Origin: Panicum virgatum
Taxonomy: Eukaryota; Streptophyta; Magnoliopsida; Poales; Poaceae
NCBI RefSeq assembly: GCF_016808335.1
Contig: NC_053142.1
Coordinates: 45,489,674-45,553,673, forward strand
Length of the DNA: 64,000 nt
Direction: 5' to 3'
A program made the position numbers and the translations under genes. This document shows, piece after piece, positions 57,406 to 64,000 of the stretch. The notes beneath the pieces are model-generated. The model was not told where the DNA came from and ran no database searches. It worked only from the letters and a program-made list of their open reading frames with translations. Numbering within the stretch: the stretch's first letter is position 1; the number at the start of each line of letters is the position of its first letter.

Positions 57406-59304
57406 CCCGTTGCGCTTCGTTCCATCCTGCCCATTTGGGTTCAGCTTGATGATGATCGCAAAAGGATGTGGTCATATAAACAACGAATAACCTTTACATT
57501 ATCCTCGCAAAAAAAAAAGAATAGTCTTCACTCTATACCATGGCAGGTAAAGTTTTTTTCCACCATAAAGTATGCGCTAAAAGGATAATGTCACGCTAGA
57601 TTCTGCGTAGGCACCGTCTGCAGGCAATTTTCAAAGGAAAGAAGTTGCTGCAATTTTGGAGACTGCGACAAAGGGAGGATTTTCAAAAGACATATGCCGC
57701 GATTGATTATTGAAGATTATGGCTATGAAAATGCAATGTCCGCCAAGAATGGATGACGGTTTAGTCACAGGATCTGCAGTCAAGCATACGTTGGCTCTAT
57801 GTTTTTTCCTTTACCTTTCGTGTTAAGATGATGTAATAACAAACATGTGGTTGTGTGTCTCAAAGGACATAAAAACTTGAACTAATTTTCCATTATCTAA
57901 ACAGGCACAACTATATATAGTTAACATTATAATTGTATTATGATTATATTTTACAATGTAAGTTGATAAGTATTATGCGTTGCCACCCATTTTACAATGT
58001 AAGTTGCTAAAATTTTATGCGTTGCGACCCTCAATTCTATGTACCGCTTTATTCCGATCAGCAAGTTGGAAACGCGGTGATATGTTGCACTCCATATTAC
58101 TTCTCTTCCAAATTTCAATCAAGTTGAAGATTTGGACTAGCTATTGTTGTTTTGGATTTCTCTTTTAAAAGATCTGCAAAGTACACCATAAAGTAAGTAA
58201 AACATCTATTGCTAAGAAAAACATCAAGTACAACATAGCTGCTCCTCCCTTTTTATATCACTTTTTGACTATGAAAACGTTCAAAATGTTAAAGAAAAAA
58301 AGGATCAATTATCTTTGTCGTTAGAAATGTGACACTTCAGTTGACAAAAAAAACTATTATTATCTCTTCTTTTTTTAAAAGAAAACAACACTTTTGATCA
58401 CACAGCAATCATCAACCAGTAGATACAAAATTCTGAATCCTGAGTAGTTGTCTTAATTATATATAAAGCGTACCAATACAAATAATGAAATAATGTCACG
58501 CTTAGTTGACGGATCTATTACCTGCTTTTCAAGATATCAACCGGTGAGATGATCATCACTTGCTTGTCCTCGTCTACCGACGCCGATGTGCACTTTTCCA
58601 CCAACATTTTTGTATGTCCTATTTGTCTATGATTCATCGGCCAATGAGTGCCTCCGCAATTTTTGCGGAGACACTCTTCCGGCCCATTGGCTACGGGAAT
58701 TCGGAACGGTTGCAACTGGCGCATCAGAATTTGCAGAACTTCAGACGGATTCAGCACAGCGGTGAGCCGATGTGAGTGTGAAAGATCGCCGAGTGCTTTA
58801 CAGCGGACGCTGACGACCTGTCGGAAAGATTCCTCCGGTCGCCGGCCGTTCGCCGTCCCCGTCGCCGCACGTTGACACGCGACGGTGCGGCGGGCGTACG
58901 CGCACACGTCGCAAGCTCGCCGTCGCACGTCACCGCGATCTCATAGTACTAGCAGCTAGCTTCGCGACTTGGTCTCTCACCGGCTACGCAACTAGCTGCA
59001 CGGCCATCTCCCCACTCGATCCCCCGCACAATCATACACACGTCGATTTCTTCAGGTTGTTGAGCTTTATCTGCAGTAGCAGCTACCTTCCCCGTCTACT
59101 GCGTACGTCAGTCGACGAGCTCGACGATCATTTCCATTCCACGCCATGGCGGAGGAAGAAATGGACCAATATAATGGAGGGAGCATTACTGCGCAAGATT
59201 CTCGCCGACGACTACAGGTTATCGGTGAGGTTTGAACGGTAACTGTTTGGTTGTGCTAGTTACACACTGAAGTACTACTGGATGGCCTATGCCTGAATGA
59301 TTCG
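57406..59304. other. Intergenic
   Basis: No gene supported. GC content rises at 58,780-59,150, ending in a short frame at 59,148 (MAEEEMDQYNGGSITAQDSR, then a possible donor GGTGAGG at about 59,222), which might be a first exon without a visible continuation. Confidence 0.35.
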
Positions 59305-59664
59305 GGCCCTGTTTAGTTGCCACCTCATAAACCTCGTAAACACAAAAAAAAAAGGGTCACATCGAATGTTTCGACACATGCATAGAGTATTAAATGAAGT
59401 CTATTTACAAAACTTTTTGCATGGATGAGCTGTAAATCGCGAGACGAATCTAATGAGCCTACTTAATCCATGATTTGCAACAGTGATGCTACAGTGACCA
59501 TCCGCTAATTATTGATTAATCATGGATTAATTAGCATCATTAGATTCGTCTCGCGATTTACAACCTATCTGTGCAAAAAAAAATTCATAAATAGACTTCA
59601 TTTAGTATTTCAAATTAGTAAGATTCCATCGCAAAAATTTTTTGCGTTCGAACTAAACACGGCC
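59305..59664. mobile_element. Foldback MITE with GGCCCTGTTTAGTT ends
   Basis: The ends are GGCCCTGTTTAGTT and, read inverted, GGCCGTGTTTAGTT. Longer inverted arms are inside: GTAAATCGCGAGACGAATCT with AATGA against TCATT and AGATTCGTCTCGCGATTTAC. The phrases AAATGAAGTCTATTTA and TAAATAGACTTCATTT are also paired. There is no coding content. Confidence 0.82.
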
Positions 59665-59871
59665 TCAGCACGATCTTGTCAAATGTCAAGTGACAGCAGT
59701 TGAATACATCGTCAGATCATGTTTCTTTCATGATGGAAGAAAAAAAGGGGGGCATTTTCCGGTTACGCAAGGCCTAGCCAGTTTGTGCCGACAGTAGGAG
59801 CTATATGGAGGAGTGTACTGGTTCATCGAACTCGAAGTATGAAACTCGCCTAATCAAGTTAGAGTGTTTGA

Positions 59872-59889
59872 CCCCCCCCCCCCCCCCCC
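59872..59889. repeat. 18-base poly(C) tract
   Basis: Uninterrupted run of 18 C. Confidence 0.95.
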
Positions 59890-60681
59890 GCCAAATCTGA
59901 GAAAAGTAGTTGCCCAGATTCGTCGGTAAAACAGTACTATTTCAGGGCTGTTAGTGAGGTAAGAAATTCAGTATTTGTTTTTACTGCATCGACAACGACC
60001 TTAATTCATCTTCAACCTCGGCATGATCGACGATAATGCCAATCAAGTGCCCTAGACTCCATGTTCATGATGATTGGCAATTGCTCCGAGATCAAAAGAA
60101 AATGACGAGGCCGGGGTAAATGGTGAAAGCTCTGAAGCGAGTATAATAGGCGCCGGTGGCCCTTGATTTTCAACAGGTAAGTGGCAGTAGCCGTCGTTTT
60201 CAGTTGAGATTAGGTAGGGGAGCCTTTGGACTTGATCGGCTGGATCGTAATAAACTAGTCTAAAGGGCCTTTCGTTGTTAGCGAATTTGGTGAGATTTTA
60301 TGTCCTCCTCGAGTTTGTTGGATGGGCCGATGGGGTACCTGCGTGACACCCCGCTGCCGTCAGCCGATCGTAGCTGTAACTTTGGTGTCACCGCTACAGC
60401 CTACAGGTGTGGCTGCCTGCCTGCACATCACCGTTCATTGCATGCAGCTCAGCTGAAAGCTACATGACCTTCCTTTTGCTCCCGAGGAAAATGTTTTTCT
60501 ATTCTTTTGAGGTAAAAATAATTCTTTCTGTGGCAGATAGAAAAGGAAGGTTTATCTGGGCCACGAATATCATTGTTTCTTTTAAATTATTTTGTAGAGA
60601 GAGAGTATAGTCGCAATTTTCTTAAGAATACATGACATTCAGGATGGTGGGCTGGAATAAAAGCCCACGCTTCACTGAGCC
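59890..60681. other. Intergenic
   Basis: No gene or repeat recognised. Confidence 0.4.
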
Positions 60682-62157
60682 TATATTGGGTGAAAACGAT
60701 CGGATGCTCTAGCCTAAGAGGGGAGGAGATGAATTAGTCACTATTAAAAATCTTAACATATGGCTCCAACTAGTTTGCACAAAACTTAAACTAAAACAAA
60801 CTATCTAGATGTGTAACTACGGTTCACCTTAGTGTGTAACCCTCATCCCAAAAGAGTTTTACAACCTATAGTCAATCCTAGCAAGATACTACACTAAAAA
60901 AGTAAAGACATACAAGTTGCAATAAAAAATACGGAAGCTTAAAGAGATGGATGAGAGGAAACGAACTCTCAACACGAGGATTTATCCCGTGGTTCGGATT
61001 GCCACAAAGGCGCCCCTACATCCACGTTATTGAAGCACTCACGAAGAGTATCGCTTCCCAGCAATCAAGTCTCTTCCGTGAACACAATCACGGTCACCTT
61101 AATCCTGATCTTCACTAAGGGAGATTGCCTACGAAGGAGGGGTCTCCGTCCCCCGCACAATGTCGTCGACGCCGTTCCACACCAAGCCGGAGGGTTGTTG
61201 ACTTGCCGGCGAGCCACCAAAGCTCCAAGGATGGCCGGCGCACCAAGATACAAAGATGGTTCACTCTAGAACCATAGCACAAGGATCTAAACCTTACTTG
61301 ATCACTCACTCAAGAGCTAACCTTGCACTAACACTCACAAAGCTTGTGCTAAGGACTAAGGATTTGATCTTTATGCTCTTGGATGGCTTGGCGATGTTTT
61401 TGGGTGTGTGTGGTATGTTCAGCAACTCCAGCAACCTTCAAATGGCCGGGGGAGCTCATATATATATATATATGCCTCCAAGTCGAACTAGCCGTTTGTA
61501 GCCGTTAGCAGCTTTCTGCGTAGGCATCGGAACATCTGGTGCATAATGCATCGATTCTTCCGGTCACTCTGCGCTCTGAACTAGCCGTTGGCTTCTCTGA
61601 CACTTCTGCAGTTGAGTTGGCAACCACCGGTTTAACCGATGACTTAGTGTCGGTTCAACCGGTGGCTCTTGATCTCCATGTAGCCGTTGCCCTTGCTGAC
61701 GTCATTGCACCGATGCCTTGCTCCGACACTCCACCGGTTCAACCGGTGCTGAAGGCGTGGCTCCTTCGCGCTTGACATCGTCTTTGGAACATAGTATGTT
61801 GATTGCACCAACGCTTCTCTTGACACCGTCGGTTCAACCGGTGCTTCATTCTTTCTTCACTTGATCTCCAGAGGCGCTCAGTCTTGCACCAAAGCCAGGC
61901 CGTCGGATCTTCCGACAACCATCGGATGCACCGATGCTATAGGCATCGGTTCTTCCGGTGCTACTGGTTTCAGTAGAACTCGTCCAATTCAGCATTTCTT
62001 TGAGTTCTTTCTTCGTGTATTTGTTTGTATGGCCTTTGTACATCATCCCTGGGATTTAGAAATGTTCACTCAACAAAACTATTAGTCTCATTGATTGCGT
62101 TGTCATACGATCACCAAAATAAATCGAAATGGCATAAATGATGCCATGTTCGTTACA
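60682..62157. mobile_element. LTR-type element, relative of the one at 37183-38582
   Basis: It starts TATATTGGGTGAAAACGATC and ends CATGTTCGTTACA. The order of parts equals the first copy: AGGGGAGGAGATGAATTAG, ACAACCTATAGTCAATCCTA, CGTGGTTCGGATTGCC, CCCCGCACAATGTCG, ACACCAAGCCGGAGGGT, a TATATATATATG run near 61,465, then several CACCGGTTCAACCGGTG-type palindromes. There is no coding domain and no convincing target duplication. It is best read as a diverged or solo LTR. Confidence 0.65.
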
Positions 62158-62988
62158 TTGAGACTGCTGATGGGGAATAAGGAAACGTATAAAGGCAATT
62201 TGCCGCCCGTAGAGCCCAGGAATACGGATAATCCGTAGGTAGGTGTGTACGGAAAGGGCAACCTTTTGACATGCATTTCCTTGCAATTGTAGAAATGCTC
62301 GACTACTTTTAGTTACGTTTCCTCTTCCTCTAGCAAAGACGTATGAACACAGGGGTCAAAGATGAAGAAGCGCGGTGCCCGAGTCGGTAAAGGTCGCCGT
62401 AGCACGATCACTTTCAGCAATCAGCCACGTAATAACCGAGCGTCACGAATCAGCGCGAGTACTGGGCACGCCGTCCATCTCTCGAGCCGCCGCCGGCGAC
62501 GGAGACGTCTGCGGCCAGCCGCCGCCGCCGGGGTCCGGGCACGCGATCTGAGGGCGCGCGCGCGAAGCGGCCTTTATGAGCTCGCGACTTGTGATCCCGG
62601 CCGGGTCAAATGGAGTTGCAGCAAAGCAAGCTTGACGATAGCTAGAGCACGACGCATTTGGTTTACGCAGCGGCGGCTTCTCCCTCCACGTCGGCACCAC
62701 GTGGCATCCTCACGCATATAGAGATAGAGTTGCCTGCCCCACTGTGGTTTTCGCCTGCACTGCTGCGCGAAGCAGACAGCACGTACACATGCTCCTGATG
62801 GCTTAATCATAATTGCCTGCTGCACTCCAAGGGTCGTGTTACGGCTTAGCTTGTCTCAGGTTCAAGGTGCTCACACGTTGGAAACGACGCTGGATCCTGG
62901 CCACTGCTGCAGAACAGGAACAGCTATCACTTGAGTCAGCACTGTACAAGGTAGTGGTTAGAACTTTGGTTTCCTGATAGTCTTCGCT
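62158..62988. other. Intergenic
   Basis: AT-rich, then a GC-rich stretch at 62,450-62,580. The Arg-rich frame over it is compositional. No gene supported. Confidence 0.4.
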
Positions 62989-63192
62989 TCAGAAAATGAA
63001 AGCCCGAAAGGGGGGCTTCAGATCAACATCTGCCCATGCACCCAAAGGCACCACCAACCTGTTGTTAACTGAAGCAATGCGAGGTGGCAGCAACGAAAAG
63101 CAGATTCTTCAGAAAATTTCGGGGCTTCAGATTAACATCTGTCCATGTGCTCAAAGCACCAGTCTGTTGTCAAGTGAAGCAAAGCGATCTAA
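62989..63192. repeat. Tandem duplication of about 115 bp upstream of the small membrane-protein gene
   Basis: Two units begin TTCAGAAAAT (62,990 and 63,109) and share GGGGCTTCAGAT-AACATCTG, CCATG, CAAAG and CTGTTGTNAAGTGAAGCAA-like segments. The second is somewhat shorter. The duplication lies about 300-500 bases before the start codon and may be part of the promoter or 5' UTR. Confidence 0.8.
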
Positions 63193-63484
63193 GCTAGTAC
63201 TACCAAAAAGCAAAGTGAGGCACGTGAGGCAATGCGTGAAAACGGGAAAAGCATGAAGAAAAACGAATTAAAAATACGTAGATTCCTTGTATTATACTAC
63301 AATTCTACTAGCATTTATACACGATCAACAAGTGTATTATTAATGTACACACACAAGCACATCACCGGGCCTATACCTTTCCCTGGCTCGTAGTCAAGGT
63401 AGCCGAGAGGCTTATTCAGGACAGCTGCTTTCCTTGGCTGTTGCACAGGCCAATTCTTTTGGCGCCAGATTCCTTGGTTCCGGG

Positions 63485-63856
63485 ATGCAGAGGCAGCTGA
63501 GCGTCTCGGCGATGCCCAAGCTCATGCCGGAGGAAGCCGGCGGCGGCGACGAAGACGACGTGGAGGCCAAGCCCGAGAAGGCGCCGGCGCCGCGGTCGTC
63601 GGGGATGGACCGCTCCGTGCACTTCATACCGCTCGTCATCGTGCTCTGCTTCATCCTCCTCTTCCTCTGCTCCCACGACCCCTCTCCCTCTGGTACGTGT
63701 AACGAGTCACGTGTGTGTGTACTTACTTCTCCATGCTCTTTTTCATGTGTGTTCATGTTGATCTCTTCTAGTCTTCTCACTGTCTATTGTTTTCTGTCTG
63801 CAGATATGACGAGTTTTGGACAAAAGGCTGGAAGCCAGAATGCCAAGTCACTCTGA
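63485..63856 (+). CDS. Small single-pass membrane protein
   Basis: Two exons, 63485-63692 and 63804-63856 (GT-AG, phase 1), give 86 residues. The N-terminus MQRQLSVSAMPKLMPEEAGG is followed by an acidic linker (GGDEDDVEAKPEKAPAP). A single membrane segment, VHFIPLVIVLCFILLFLCSH, covers about residues 45-64, and a short tail reads DPSPSDMTSFGQKAGSQNAK. Plants have a family of uncharacterised small proteins with this layout (basic start, HFIPL-V-LC-F-L-L-SHDPS segment, D-x2-F after it), and I place the gene there. The function is unknown. The ATG is the first in frame; a CACAG just before 63,453 could be the acceptor of a 5' UTR intron. The stop is TGA at 63854-63856. Confidence 0.82.
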   Translation: MQRQLSVSAMPKLMPEEAGGGDEDDVEAKPEKAPAPRSSGMDRSVHFIPLVIVLCFILLFLCSHDPSPSGTCNESRVCVLTSPCSFSCVFMLISSSLLTVYCFLSADMTSFGQKAGSQNAKSL

Positions 63857-64000
63857 TCCTGTGAAGATCAATCGACGCGCCAAGAAAATTATTTGTCTTT
63901 CAGTTTTTTTTTTCTTCAGTCCAAATCCAATTGTGTACGCATAAACACGGTGCCTTATGCTATGAGGTTAATCGCAGCAGTAAAGAACGTGGAAGCACAT
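63857..64000. other. 3' UTR of the small membrane-protein gene
   Basis: Downstream sequence to the window edge, with no further features. No clear polyadenylation signal was singled out. Confidence 0.4.

Overview
The window is nuclear DNA from a grass (Poaceae, probably panicoid). This is inferred from the intron-split plant genes, the grass-type transposon families (Stowaway and Tourist MITEs, Mutator-like elements with long inverted repeats, Helitrons, a BARE/Angela-like copia solo LTR, a Tat/Zeon-like gypsy element) and the GC-rich coding exons. No bacterial or organellar features, tRNA, rRNA or CRISPR array were seen.

Region 1 (1-22,210) is a cluster of RWD-RBR (RNF14-type) E3 ubiquitin ligase genes in two orientations: a terminal exon of copy A (+), copy B (+, 2271-6789), copy C (-, 8160-11482) and copy D (-, 16236-22207). 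Exon lengths and phases agree between copies (for example 75 and 386 bp exons). B, C and D each carry different reading-frame lesions; D is clearly dead, with three frameshifts and two large insertions. A previously unmarked three-exon gene for a secreted, stand-alone peptidase inhibitor I9 (subtilisin propeptide-like) protein lies between B and C. The introns and spacers hold a Mutator-like element with a perfect 9-bp target duplication, a Pack-MULE carrying an NPH3-family fragment, a PIF/Harbinger element, a 1.8-kb LTR element and several MITEs.

Region 2 (22.2-30.2 kb) is gene-poor. It holds a probable minus-strand Helitron (23525-26115) that encloses an LTR-like leader fragment, two perfect hairpins and small MITEs. 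Region 3 (30.3-31.9 kb) is an intact three-exon R2R3-MYB gene on the minus strand with a TATA box and a 26-C tract upstream.

Region 4 (36.4-41.3 kb) is a nested insertion: a poly(A)-type retroposon bounded by an 18-bp target duplication, itself split by an LTR-type element and a copia solo LTR. Region 5 (43.5-55.7 kb) is a non-autonomous Tat/Zeon-like gypsy element on the minus strand. It has three LTRs, a decayed gag, no pol, a 123-bp tandem array, and an antisense gene (putative gypsy-type transposon domain plus coiled coil) present twice, each copy behind its own TATA boxes.

Region 6 (55.7-64 kb) contains MITEs, a CACTA-type remnant, a second copy of the LTR-type repeat seen in region 4, and at the right edge a small two-exon gene for a single-pass membrane protein (63485-63856). 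Functional host genes are therefore few: one RBR ligase that is nearly intact (C), the I9 inhibitor, the MYB factor and the small membrane protein.
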